From an uncultured Hyphomicrobiales bacterium (GTDB lineage: Bacteria; Pseudomonadota; Alphaproteobacteria; Rhizobiales; Aestuariivirgaceae), in NCBI GenBank assembly GCA_903930095.1, contig CAIYXE010000498.1, positions 1 to 13,407 on the forward strand: a stretch of DNA of 13,407 bases. Direction: 5' to 3'. Below the pieces are notes generated by a model, which saw nothing but the letters and a program-made list of their open reading frames with translations, ran no database searches and was not told the DNA's origin. Below, one piece after another: positions 6,894-13,407 of this stretch (position 1 is the stretch's first letter; the number at the start of each line of letters is the position of its first letter). The position numbers were made by a program, and so were the translations under genes.

Positions 6894-8333
6894 TTAGCCA
6901 AGGCCGGCTTCGGCCAGCTTCTTGTCCATTTCGGCAGCCATGGTGTCCAGGCCCTCGTCGACCGAGATTTCCTTGGCGACCATCTTCTGCAGGTTCTCGG
7001 ACCACAGCGTGGTGAGGTCGAAGAACAGCGGCTGGGCGGTGAAGTAGATCTTCGCACCCGGCGCCGAGACGTCATGCTGGTTGAGATAGCCCGGATAGGA
7101 CTTGTCGATACGGCCGCGGAACTCCTCGTCCTTCCAGACGGAGGCGCGAACCGGGTTGACGAAGTCCATCTTGCGCGCGCCGAACAGCGCGTGCTCGACC
7201 GAGGTTGCCCACTGCAGGAAGTACCAGGTGGCGTCCTTCTGGGTGCCGGCATTGTTCATGGCCAGCGACCAGATCCACACGTTGGGTGTGGGAGCTGCCG
7301 CCGCCGGGTTCGCCGCGAAGGGCGCGTAGCCGAGGTTGCCAGCTTCCTTGTTGTCGCCGCCGTTCATGAAGTAGCCGAGGATGTCGGCATCGAAGATCAT
7401 GGCGGAAGCGCCAGCACCCAGGTCGGTGCCGACCTGGTACCAGGTGTAGGTCGACCAGTTCTTGGGGCCCGAATCCTGGATCATCTTGACCCAGTCGTTG
7501 TGGAAGGACTTCGAGCCCGCGGTGTTCATCGCGGCCTTGAGCTTGCCGTCGGTGACGGTGAAGTCCTTTTCGCCGAAGTTGGCATAGCCCGAGAGGAAGC
7601 CCGGGTGGATCGAGGCCCAGGAGCGCGAGCCGCGCACGCCGATGCCGTAGGGTCCGCCCAGATCCTTGGTGAGCTTGGCCGAGACTTCGACCATCTCGCC
7701 CATGTTCTTCGGCGGCTCGACGCCGACCTTGTCGAACATCTTCTTGTTGTAGGAGATGTTGTTGAGCTCATAGCCCCACGGAACGCACCACTGCTTGGCA
7801 TCAGCCGAGCCCAGCTCGCCGCCGGGAACGCCGTTCCAGGAGGTGGAGGCGCGCAGGCCCGGCAGCATGTCTTCCCAATTGTAGTTGGGATTGGTCTTGG
7901 CCGGGTCCTTGATGAACTCGTTCAGGTCGGTGATCCAGCCGGCCGGACCATAGGTCCAGGTCATGTAGGCGCCGGTCATGAAGGCGTCGTATTCGGTCGA
8001 GCCGGAGGACAGGGCGGCCGTCACCTTGTCGAAGTAGACGTCCTCGGGGAAGATGTCCCAGGAGATGTCCATGCCGGTCATCGTCTTGAAGGTTTCGATG
8101 TTGGCAATCATCGCATCGGCATAGGGGTGCTTGTTGAGCAGAAGCTTGAGCTTCGAGCCCTTGTACTTCATCCAGTCGAAGTCAGCAGCCATGGCGCTGG
8201 TCTGCGCCTGGGTCATCAGGAAGCCGGCGGCCGAGGCCGAGAGGCCCGCCTTTCCGGTTGCCTGAAGCAGTTCACGGCGGCTCATCTTCTTCGCCACGAA
8301 GGCTTCGAAGAGGCCCTTTTCTTTATCAAACAT
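6894..8333 (-). CDS. Polyol ABC transporter substrate-binding protein, Tat-exported
   Basis: This extracellular solute-binding protein (family 1 type, 479 aa) captures the polyol in the periplasm and delivers it to the permease pair. The N-terminus holds a twin-arginine signal: SRRELLQ at residues 18-24, a hydrophobic stretch (29-40), and a likely cleavage after AMA at about residue 49. No lipobox Cys is present, so it should be soluble rather than a lipoprotein. Aromatic-rich segments typical of sugar binders follow, such as TYGPAGW and WIWSLAMN. Two ATGs compete. The one at 8339 leaves only 1 nt after GGAGG, while the one at 8333 has an ideal 7-nt spacing, so 8333 is chosen. The gene lies 42 nt downstream of eryD and 88 nt upstream of the permeases. 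Its ligand is inferred, not shown, to be erythritol or a related polyol. Confidence 0.92.
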   Translation of the reverse strand: MFDKEKGLFEAFVAKKMSRRELLQATGKAGLSASAAGFLMTQAQTSAMAADFDWMKYKGSKLKLLLNKHPYADAMIANIETFKTMTGMDISWDIFPEDVYFDKVTAALSSGSTEYDAFMTGAYMTWTYGPAGWITDLNEFIKDPAKTNPNYNWEDMLPGLRASTSWNGVPGGELGSADAKQWCVPWGYELNNISYNKKMFDKVGVEPPKNMGEMVEVSAKLTKDLGGPYGIGVRGSRSWASIHPGFLSGYANFGEKDFTVTDGKLKAAMNTAGSKSFHNDWVKMIQDSGPKNWSTYTWYQVGTDLGAGASAMIFDADILGYFMNGGDNKEAGNLGYAPFAANPAAAAPTPNVWIWSLAMNNAGTQKDATWYFLQWATSVEHALFGARKMDFVNPVRASVWKDEEFRGRIDKSYPGYLNQHDVSAPGAKIYFTAQPLFFDLTTLWSENLQKMVAKEISVDEGLDTMAAEMDKKLAEAGLG

Positions 8334-8340
8334 TCCCATT

Positions 8341-8345
8341 CCTCC
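8341..8345 (-). promoter_or_regulatory. Strong Shine-Dalgarno of the binding-protein gene
   Basis: The minus strand reads GGAGG, then seven bases (AATGGGA), then ATG at 8333. The earlier in-frame ATG at 8339 lies inside those seven bases, only 1 nt from the GGAGG. The spacing therefore favours the downstream start. It is the strongest ribosome-binding site noticed in the transport operon. Confidence 0.75.
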
Positions 8346-8375
8346 AGTTGTTGTGGGGTCGTCGTTGATCGAGAC

Positions 8376-9386
8376 TTAGCCCGGTGCGGTTTTCCCGTTC
8401 TTCTTGCCGGGCTCTCGTCCCGGTTTCAGCGAGACGAGGCGCTTGGCTGTCGCCTCGTCGGTGATCAGGCCGAAAAGAAGTCCGTGCTCGAGAATGGCGC
8501 GGATGGCCCGAGTTTTTGACGTGCCGCCCGCGAGGGCGACGATCCTGTGGCTCTTCAGTTCCGCAAAGCGCGGGGCAAGCGCGCGGTCGGACACCGAATT
8601 GGGCAGATGCTGGCCATGCTCGCTGAAGAAATGCCCCAGGATTTCCGCGCAGGCGCCGGTTTTCATGACCTCATCGACGTCTTCCTCGTCCACCATGCCG
8701 GCGGTGGCGATGAAGCTCTTCGCGTCCACCTCGCCGATGCCGGCGATGTAGAGTTCAGCCTCGCGCGCCATGGCGAGAACGTCCGAGACGCCATACTGGG
8801 ATTCCAGAACGCGGCGGTCCTTCTCGGTATTGGCGAAGAACGGCACGGGCATCACATAGGCTTCCGCCGCGGTGCGCTCCGCCAGGCGGTGGATCACGTC
8901 GAAGGGGCTCGCTGCAAAGCGCCGCGTCAGGCCACCCAGCAGCGAGACAAAGCGCGTACCCCGCGCCTGCACGCTTGGCATCAGGTCAACCGCGGCGGCC
9001 AGCGTGCGGCCATGGCCCATGCCGATCATCCGGTGGCGGCCGTCCTCGATGAGATGGCGGATATAGCGCGCACCCGCCATGCCCAGCGTGCGGAGCGGAA
9101 GCGGACCCTCATCGATGTTGGGCACCACCTCGCAGAAGCCGAGGCCAAAATCAGCTTTCAGCTTTTCCTCGAGCGCGATGCAGCCGGAAATGGGACCTTC
9201 GACGAAGACGCGGATCAAACCATCGGCGCGGGCCCTGGCAATCAGCCGGTGGGCCTTGGTGCTCTGCACGCCCAAAAGCTCCGCCACCTCGCCCTGCGTC
9301 TTGCCACCTGCGAAATGCAGCCACGCAGCGCGGGCCGCGAGTGCGGCCTCCTCATCCACCTGAGGGGCTGGCTGGTGCAGGGTCAA
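8376..9386 (-). CDS. eryD: SorC/DeoR-type transcriptional regulator EryD
   Basis: This is a 336-residue regulator with an N-terminal helix-turn-helix at about residues 27-55 (GGKTQGEVAELLGVQSTKAH). A long SorC-type sugar-phosphate-binding domain follows from about residue 65 to the C-terminus, with the usual GMGHGRTLAA segment and VALAGGTSKTRAIRAIL near the end. Brucella EryD represses the ery operon and is relieved by erythritol. The same role is inferred here. The start is TTG at 9386, supported by GGGAGAG at 9390-9396 with 5 nt between GGAG and the start codon. No ATG lies nearby, and a GTG at 9359 is an alternative. It is the first gene of the minus-strand operon and faces eryC across 110 bp, so it is likely to regulate both arms and itself. 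Other polyol repressors of the SorC family cannot be excluded by sequence alone. Confidence 0.9.
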   Translation of the reverse strand: MTLHQPAPQVDEEAALAARAAWLHFAGGKTQGEVAELLGVQSTKAHRLIARARADGLIRVFVEGPISGCIALEEKLKADFGLGFCEVVPNIDEGPLPLRTLGMAGARYIRHLIEDGRHRMIGMGHGRTLAAAVDLMPSVQARGTRFVSLLGGLTRRFAASPFDVIHRLAERTAAEAYVMPVPFFANTEKDRRVLESQYGVSDVLAMAREAELYIAGIGEVDAKSFIATAGMVDEEDVDEVMKTGACAEILGHFFSEHGQHLPNSVSDRALAPRFAELKSHRIVALAGGTSKTRAIRAILEHGLLFGLITDEATAKRLVSLKPGREPGKKNGKTAPG

Positions 9387-9389
9387 CGA

Positions 9390-9396
9390 CTCTCCC
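9390..9396 (-). promoter_or_regulatory. Shine-Dalgarno supporting a TTG start for eryD
   Basis: The minus strand carries GGGAGAG followed by TCG and then TTG at 9386. No ATG or GTG upstream in the same frame has a comparable site. This makes the rare TTG the most likely start and suggests that eryD is translated weakly, as expected for a regulator. Confidence 0.6.
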
Positions 9397-9404
9397 GTTC
9401 GCGT

Positions 9405-9433
9405 TTGAAAATTTTTTCTTGAGGTGCAATATT
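9405..9433 (+). promoter_or_regulatory. Candidate promoter of the eryC-eryH-eryI operon
   Basis: TTGAAA (9405-9410, 5 of 6 to the -35 consensus) is followed by a 17-bp spacer and AATATT (9428-9433, 4 of 6 to the -10). TGC just before the hexamer gives an extended -10. Transcription would begin near 9440, leaving a leader of about 57 nt before eryC. Sequence inference only. Confidence 0.5.
9407..9418. promoter_or_regulatory. Candidate operator 1 (imperfect palindrome)
   Basis: GAAAATTTTTTC matches its own reverse complement at 5 of 6 base pairs. Its centre is 19 bp, about two helical turns, from that of the next candidate. It overlaps the plus-strand -35 element, a position suited to repression. 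That EryD binds here is inference. Confidence 0.35.
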
Positions 9434-9438
9434 TTTCA
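9425..9438. promoter_or_regulatory. Candidate operator 2 (imperfect palindrome over the shared -10)
   Basis: TGCAATATTTTTCA pairs with itself at 5 of 7 positions, with outer TG/CA ends. It covers the AATATT hexamer used by both predicted promoters, so one bound repressor could silence both directions. Assignment to EryD is inference. Confidence 0.4.
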
Positions 9439-9456
9439 GATAAGCTCCGGCGTCAA
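9428..9456 (-). promoter_or_regulatory. Candidate promoter of the eryD-transporter-eryA-eryB operon
   Basis: On the minus strand TTGACG (9456-9451, 5 of 6 to the -35 consensus) is followed by 17 bp and AATATT (9433-9428). This is the same palindromic hexamer used by the plus-strand promoter. Transcription would begin near 9421, leaving about 35 nt before the TTG start of eryD. Sequence inference only. Confidence 0.5.
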
Positions 9457-9468
9457 CCAAATTCGTTG

Positions 9469-9479
9469 TTGCACTGCAA
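9469..9479. promoter_or_regulatory. Candidate operator 3, palindrome TTGCA-C-TGCAA
   Basis: TTGCACTGCAA has perfect 5-bp arms around one central base. It lies upstream of the minus-strand -35 and inside the predicted eryC leader. Its centre is about 42 bp from that of candidate operator 2, roughly four helical turns. An auxiliary regulator site is plausible but unproven. Confidence 0.35.
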
Positions 9480-9496
9480 AACCGCAGGCCATCCAC

Positions 9497-10420
9497 ATGG
9501 GATTTACACTCTCCGTCAACACCAACCCCTTCGTGAACCGCTTTGCGGAGCCGGAGGACCTGATCGGCACGCTGGCGGAGGACGTTGGCATCGGCCACAT
9601 CCAGCTGGTGCATGAATTCATCAACCCGTCGTGGAACGCCACGACGGTGAAGCGCCTGACGGACCGCATGGCGAAGGCCTGCGCGCAGAAGGGTGCGAAG
9701 ATCACGTCGATCATGACGGGCCCCTATGGACGGCTCAACCACTTCGTCCACCCTGATGCCGAAGTGCGGCAATATTATATCGACTGGTTCAAGGGTATGG
9801 CGGACATCGCAGGCGACCTCGGTGCCCCCGCCATCGGCACGCAGTTCGGCATCTTCACCTTTCGTGATTACGATGACGTCACGCGCCGCGAGGAATTGAT
9901 GAAGGTCGGACTGGACGGCTGGCGCGAGGTGGCCGAGCACGCCAAGGCGCGCGGCCTCACCTGGCTGTTCTGGGAGCCGATGTCGGTGGGGCGCGAATTG
10001 GGCCACACACTTAAAGACACGCAGTCGCTGCAGGACTGGATCGACGCCGCGGGGCTTCCCATTCCGCTCAAGCCCATGGTCGACATCGACCACGGCGACG
10101 TGACCTCGCCCAACCCGGCGGATGTTGACCCTTACGCCTGGGCCAGGGACTTCGCCACGCAGTCGCCCATCATCCACATCAAGCAGTCGACCATGAACAA
10201 GGGCGGGCACTGGCCCTTCACCGCGCAGTACAACGAGAACGGCCGCATCACGCCGGAGAAGCTCATCGCGGCGGTGGAGGCGGGCGGCGGCACGGACAAT
10301 GAGCTCTGCCTCGAGCTTGCCTTCCGCGAGCGCGAGCCCACCGACCGCAGCGTGGTGGCGGCCATCCGGGAGTCGGTCGCTTACTGGGCGCCCTACACGA
10401 ACACGGGATACAATCGATGA
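9497..10420 (+). CDS. eryC: EryC, tetrulose-4-phosphate racemase (xylose-isomerase-like TIM barrel)
   Basis: This 307-residue protein of the sugar phosphate isomerase/epimerase (AP endonuclease 2-like) superfamily matches Brucella EryC in size (about 309 aa). The Brucella enzyme converts L-3-tetrulose-4-phosphate to D-3-tetrulose-4-phosphate in the cytoplasm. Candidate metal ligands in the usual barrel order are Glu160 (WEPMSVGRE), Asp196 or Asp198 (MVDIDHGD), His227 (IIHIKQS) and Glu273 (CLELAFRERE). The ATG at 9497 starts the conserved GFTLSVNTNPF segment. A modest CAGG lies 9 nt upstream. The in-frame stretch before it, from 9341, covers the promoter region and is not coding. It is the first gene of the plus-strand operon and its stop overlaps eryH as ATGA. 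The fold and context are clear; the exact reaction is transferred from Brucella. Confidence 0.9.
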   Translation: MGFTLSVNTNPFVNRFAEPEDLIGTLAEDVGIGHIQLVHEFINPSWNATTVKRLTDRMAKACAQKGAKITSIMTGPYGRLNHFVHPDAEVRQYYIDWFKGMADIAGDLGAPAIGTQFGIFTFRDYDDVTRREELMKVGLDGWREVAEHAKARGLTWLFWEPMSVGRELGHTLKDTQSLQDWIDAAGLPIPLKPMVDIDHGDVTSPNPADVDPYAWARDFATQSPIIHIKQSTMNKGGHWPFTAQYNENGRITPEKLIAAVEAGGGTDNELCLELAFREREPTDRSVVAAIRESVAYWAPYTNTGYNR

Positions 10421-11187
10421 AGACGCCGTGGATCGGCACCAGCTGGAAGATGAACAAGACGCGCGCGGAGGCGCGCGCCTTCGCCGAGGCCCTGAAGGCG
10501 AGCGCCTTTGCGATGACGGAGAAGGCCCAGCCCTTCGTCATTCCGCCCTTCCCCTACATTGCCGAGGTGGCGGACCTGCTGGCCGGCACCAGGGTGAAGG
10601 TCGGCGCGCAAAACATGCACTGGGCCGACCACGGCGCCTGGACCGGGGAAGTATCTCCCTTGATGGTGAAGGACTGCGGCGCGCGCATCGTCGAGCTCGG
10701 CCACAGCGAGCGCCGCAGCCATTTCGGCGAGACCGACGAGACGGTCGCCCGCAAGGTTGCCGCTGCGGTGAGGCACGGCCTCACACCCCTCGTCTGCATC
10801 GGCGACACGCTGAGCGAGCATCAGGCGGGAGCCACCGCGGACGTGCTCGCACGGCAAACACGCTATGCCCTGCGCGACGTCGACAAGGACGCCCGCCAAA
10901 AGGTGATCATCGCCTATGAGCCCGTCTGGTCCATCGGCGAGGGCGGCATTCCGGCGGACCCTGAATTCGCCAACGGCCAGCACCGCAGGCTGAAGGCGGT
11001 GACGGCGGAGATCGCGGGCGCGCCGCTCAAAGTCCTCTACGGCGGCAGCGTCAACCCGCAGAACTGTTGCGAGCTGGCCGCCATGTCGGATATTGACGGG
11101 CTCTTCATCGGCCGGTCCGCCTGGGATCCTGCCGGTTTCATCGGCATCATCGATGCCGTCACACGTTCCTTGGGAGAGAAGTCATGA
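10417..11187 (+). CDS. eryH: EryH, TpiA2-type tetrulose-4-phosphate isomerase
   Basis: This is a triosephosphate-isomerase-fold enzyme of 256 aa. In Brucella, TpiA2 (EryH) converts D-3-tetrulose-4-phosphate to D-erythrulose-4-phosphate. The catalytic Lys11 (SWKMN), His96 (LGHSERR) and Glu168 (AYEPVW) are present, as is the phosphate-binding YGGSV (208-212). Two positions separate it from glycolytic TpiA: the usual pocket Asn of G-N-W-K is Ser9 (GTSWKMN), and the flexible lid loop reads [10 protein letters not shown] instead of WAIGTGKTA. Both fit a shifted substrate. The ATG at 10417 overlaps the eryC stop by 4 bp, and the 3' end overlaps eryI in the same way, so the three isomerases are likely coupled. 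A role as the housekeeping triosephosphate isomerase is less likely, given context and changes. Confidence 0.9.
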   Translation: MKTPWIGTSWKMNKTRAEARAFAEALKASAFAMTEKAQPFVIPPFPYIAEVADLLAGTRVKVGAQNMHWADHGAWTGEVSPLMVKDCGARIVELGHSERRSHFGETDETVARKVAAAVRHGLTPLVCIGDTLSEHQAGATADVLARQTRYALRDVDKDARQKVIIAYEPVWSIGEGGIPADPEFANGQHRRLKAVTAEIAGAPLKVLYGGSVNPQNCCELAAMSDIDGLFIGRSAWDPAGFIGIIDAVTRSLGEKS

Positions 11188-11621
11188 AGATCGCACTCGC
11201 TGCCGACAGCGCCGGAAAGCCACTCCTCGACGTGATCGAGGCGCATCTGAAGGCGAAGCCCGAGCACGACATCACCAACCTGAGCCAGTCCGGCTTCTAT
11301 GCCGACCTCTCGGCCAGCCTGGCCCACAAGGTGAAGGACGGGGAGTTCGAGCGTGGCATCCTGGTGTGCGGCACCGGCATCGGCGTCTGCATTTCGGCCA
11401 ACAAGGTGCCGGGGATCCGCGCGGCGCTGACGCACGACACCTATTCGGCGGAACGCGCCGCAAAGTCCAACAACGCCCAGATCATCACCATGGGTGCGCG
11501 CGTCATCGGTCCGGAACTCGCCAAGGCCATCGTCGACACCTGGCTTGCCTCGGCGTTCGACCCTCATGGCGCCTCGGCGGCGAATGTCGAGGCCATCAAC
11601 AAGCTGGACGGGTCCTGCTAG
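11184..11621 (+). CDS. eryI: EryI, RpiB-type D-erythrose-4-phosphate isomerase
   Basis: This is a 145-residue RpiB/LacAB-family isomerase. In Brucella, EryI turns D-erythrulose-4-phosphate into D-erythrose-4-phosphate, completing entry into the pentose phosphate pathway. It has the family's Cys62 in LVCGTGIG, the [11 protein letters not shown] segment, His84 ([10 protein letters not shown]), Asn96-Asn97 and Arg106 (GARVIG). The N-terminal motif is DSAG (8-11) where ribose-5-phosphate isomerases normally have DHAG. The start ATG overlaps the eryH stop as ATGA and has a good GGGAGAG upstream. It is the last gene of the plus-strand operon. Ribose-5-phosphate isomerase B is the generic alternative; its position directly after eryH argues for the erythritol role. 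Confidence 0.9.
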   Translation: MKIALAADSAGKPLLDVIEAHLKAKPEHDITNLSQSGFYADLSASLAHKVKDGEFERGILVCGTGIGVCISANKVPGIRAALTHDTYSAERAAKSNNAQIITMGARVIGPELAKAIVDTWLASAFDPHGASAANVEAINKLDGSC

Positions 11622-11631
11622 GAATTTTATC

Positions 11632-11660
11632 TTGACTTCAGCGATGCGATCTGCTAGGCA
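11632..11660 (+). promoter_or_regulatory. Promoter-like element in the convergent gap (weak)
   Basis: CTTGAC (from 11631) is a strong -35-like element of alphaproteobacterial style. It is followed at 17 bp by CTAGGC/TAGGCAT, a poor -10. No gene on the plus strand lies downstream before the convergent polA, so it would drive either a short RNA or transcription antisense to the polA 3' end. Confidence 0.2.
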
Positions 11661-11706
11661 TATGTTCCTTGAACGTGCCGCTGCTGATTGACATCGTGAA
11701 ACCTTG

Positions 11707-11735
11707 AAGCGCTTCCGGGCCTGCGGAAACCGCTT
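11707..11735. terminator. Hairpin between convergent eryI and polA
   Basis: AAGCG (11707-11711) pairs with CGCTT (11731-11735), and TTCCG (11713-11717) pairs with CGGAA (11724-11728). This leaves a small internal loop (C opposite AC) and a 6-nt loop GGCCTG. It lies in the 144-bp gap where transcription from eryI and polA converges, so a two-way terminator or mRNA 3'-end structure is likely. No T-run follows on either strand, so intrinsic termination would be weak. Confidence 0.4.
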
Positions 11736-11765
11736 GTTCCCCTCTCCCTTCAGAAGGATGGGACC

Positions 11766-13407
11766 TCAATGGGCTGCCTCCCAGTCCTGCGCGGCCCTTG
11801 CATCGACCTGGAGGGGCACGGAGAGCTTCACCGCGGGCTCCGGCGCCTGGACCATGACGCGCTTCGCCAGCTTCATGGTCTCTTCCGCCTCGGCGTCCGG
11901 GCATTCGAAGATCAGCTCGTCGTGGACCTGCAGCAGCATGCGCGCGGCAAGCCCCGCCTCCTTCAGCGCGTCCGGCATGCGGATCATGGCGCGGCGGATG
12001 ATGTCGGCTGCCGCACCCTGGATCGGCGCGTTGATGGCGGCGCGCTCCAGGAAGGCGCGCTCGGAGGGGTTGGGTGACTTGATCCGCGGGAAATGCATGC
12101 GGCGGCCGAAGATGGTCTCCACATAGCCCTGCGCGCGCGCCGCCTGCTTGGTTGCTTCCATATAGTCCCGGATGCCCGGAAAGCGCTTGAAATAGGTGCG
12201 GATATACTCACCCGCCTCCTCCCGCCCGATGCCGAGCTGGTTGGCGAGGCCGAAGGCCGAGATGCCATAGATGATGCCGAAGTTGATGGCCTTGGCGCGG
12301 CGGCGCACCATCGGGTCCATGCCCGCGATGGGAACGCCGAACATCTCGGAGGCCGTCATGGCGTGAATGTCCTGGCCCTCGGCGAAGGCTTGCCTGAGCT
12401 GCGGAATGTCAGCGACATGGGCCACAACGCGCAGCTCGATCTGGCTGTAGTCCGCGCTGATGAGCTTCGCACCGCCGGGAGCAATGAAGGCGGAGCGGAT
12501 CTTGCGGCCCTCCTCGGTGCGGACCGGAATGTTCTGCAGGTTGGGCTCGGTCGAGGCGAGGCGGCCCGTCGAGGTGGCCGCCAGCGAATAGGAGGTGTGG
12601 ACGCGCCTGGTCTCCGGATTGATGAAGTTGGGCAGCGCATCCGTGTAGGTGGAGCGGAGCTTGGAGAGCTGGCGCCAGTCCAGCACGCGGCGGGCAAGTT
12701 CAATTCCTTGCGCGGCCAGATCCTCCAGCGCGTCCGAATCCGTGCTCCAGGCGCCGGTGGCCGTCTTGCGGCCGCCGGGCAGGCCCATGCGGCCGAAAAG
12801 AATGTCGCCCAGCTGCTTCGGCGAGCCGATGTTGAAGCGCTCGCCCGCGAGCTCATAGACCTCCTTCTCGATCACCGCGCAGGAGGTGGCGAGATCGTTG
12901 GAGAGGCGGCGGAGCAGTTCGGGGTCGATGAGGATGCCCTCCATCTCCATCGCGGCCAGCACCTGGACGAGCGGGCGCTCCAGCGTTTCGTAGACGGCGC
13001 GCTTTGAGATGGCCGCGAGGCGGGGCTTCAGCAGCAGCCAGAGACGGAGTGTGACGTCCGCATCCTCCGCGGCGTAGCGCGTGGCATCCGCGATGGGCAC
13101 GCGGTCGAAGGTGATCATCGACTTGCCGGAGCCCGCCACATCCTTGAAGGCGATGCAGGTGTGGTTGAGGTGTCGCCTGGAGAGCTCATCCATGCCGTGG
13201 CCCACATCACCCGATTCGAGCACGTAGGAAATCAGCATCGTGTCATCGATCGGGGAGACCGCCATGCCGTGCCGCTTCAGCACCTCGATATCATACTTGA
13301 GGTTCTGGCCGACCTTGAGGATCGACGGGTCCTCAAGCAGCGGCTTCAGCGTGGCGACGGCGTCCGCCAGCGGGATCTGGCCTTCCACCAGCTCACCACC
13401 GAACAGG
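11766..13407 (-). CDS. polA: DNA polymerase I (C-terminal part; 5' end beyond window)
   Basis: This is the Klenow-like part of DNA polymerase I, about 547 residues to the stop, which acts in Okazaki fragment processing and repair. The 3'-5' exonuclease motifs Exo II (VGQNLKYDIEVL) and Exo III (YAAEDADVTLRLW) are intact, so proofreading is probably active. Exo I and the 5' nuclease domain would lie beyond the window edge. The polymerase motifs are complete: motif A SADYSQIELR (catalytic Asp near visible residue 319), motif B RRRAKAINFGIIYG and motif C QVHDELIFE (Asp near 496). The C-terminus DWEAAH is a usual end for the family. The frame is open across the window edge (LFGGELVEGQ), so the GTG at 13388 is an internal Val, not a start. 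It is a housekeeping gene, convergent with and unrelated to the erythritol genes. Confidence 0.97.
   Translation of the reverse strand, partial: LFGGELVEGQIPLADAVATLKPLLEDPSILKVGQNLKYDIEVLKRHGMAVSPIDDTMLISYVLESGDVGHGMDELSRRHLNHTCIAFKDVAGSGKSMITFDRVPIADATRYAAEDADVTLRLWLLLKPRLAAISKRAVYETLERPLVQVLAAMEMEGILIDPELLRRLSNDLATSCAVIEKEVYELAGERFNIGSPKQLGDILFGRMGLPGGRKTATGAWSTDSDALEDLAAQGIELARRVLDWRQLSKLRSTYTDALPNFINPETRRVHTSYSLAATSTGRLASTEPNLQNIPVRTEEGRKIRSAFIAPGGAKLISADYSQIELRVVAHVADIPQLRQAFAEGQDIHAMTASEMFGVPIAGMDPMVRRRAKAINFGIIYGISAFGLANQLGIGREEAGEYIRTYFKRFPGIRDYMEATKQAARAQGYVETIFGRRMHFPRIKSPNPSERAFLERAAINAPIQGAAADIIRRAMIRMPDALKEAGLAARMLLQVHDELIFECPDAEAEETMKLAKRVMVQAPEPAVKLSVPLQVDARAAQDWEAAH

Noticed and set aside
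9341..9496. Upstream extension of eryC across the divergent promoter region
   Set aside because: The extra residues overlap eryD and the AT-rich promoter and do not resemble EryC. Family sequence begins at the ATG at 9497.
11662..11691. Nine-codon open frame (MFLERAAAD) after the promoter-like element, as a leader peptide
   Set aside because: There is no ribosome-binding site, no downstream gene on the same strand and no run of regulatory codons.
1..13407. CRISPR arrays, insertion sequences, tRNA or rRNA genes
   Set aside because: No regularly spaced repeats, transposase frames, terminal inverted repeats or tRNA-like cloverleaf segments were found on reading through. Intergenic space is limited to a few short gaps.

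Overview
The window looks like chromosomal DNA of an alphaproteobacterium, probably in the Hyphomicrobiales (Rhizobiales). It is GC-rich, its genes overlap tightly, the DNA polymerase I end reads as alphaproteobacterial, and it carries the full set of erythritol-catabolism families known from Brucella, Rhizobium and Sinorhizobium. The assignment rests on protein motifs and gene context; no database search was possible.

Layout. Positions 1-9386, all on the minus strand, read as one long operon. In transcription order it runs: a SorC-type regulator (eryD); a Tat-exported sugar-binding protein; two inner-membrane permeases; two different MalK-like ATPases; erythritol kinase (eryA); a D-2-hydroxyacid dehydrogenase; and the start of a GlpD-like FAD dehydrogenase (eryB), which carries an in-frame amber codon at codon 61 and runs off the window. 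From the first permease on, genes overlap or lie at most 12 nt apart. A 110-bp AT-rich divergent region (9387-9496) separates this operon from a plus-strand operon of three isomerases: eryC (xylose-isomerase fold), eryH (TpiA-like) and eryI (RpiB-like), joined by two 4-bp ATGA overlaps. After a 144-bp convergent gap, polA lies on the minus strand and is cut by the window end.

How it works together. From the Brucella pathway, erythritol would be imported by the five-gene ABC transporter, phosphorylated by EryA to L-erythritol-4-phosphate, and oxidised by EryB to L-3-tetrulose-4-phosphate. EryC, EryH and EryI would then isomerise this to D-erythrose-4-phosphate, which enters the pentose phosphate pathway. 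EryD, read first in the transport operon, would control both arms from the shared divergent region.

The main points of interest are: (i) the amber codon in eryB; (ii) a 2-hydroxyacid dehydrogenase embedded in the pathway operon with no assigned step; (iii) an importer whose two ATPases carry different degenerate catalytic motifs; (iv) a divergent promoter pair that appears to share one palindromic -10 hexamer; (v) a strong hairpin between the binding-protein and permease genes. No tRNA, rRNA, CRISPR array or insertion sequence was seen.
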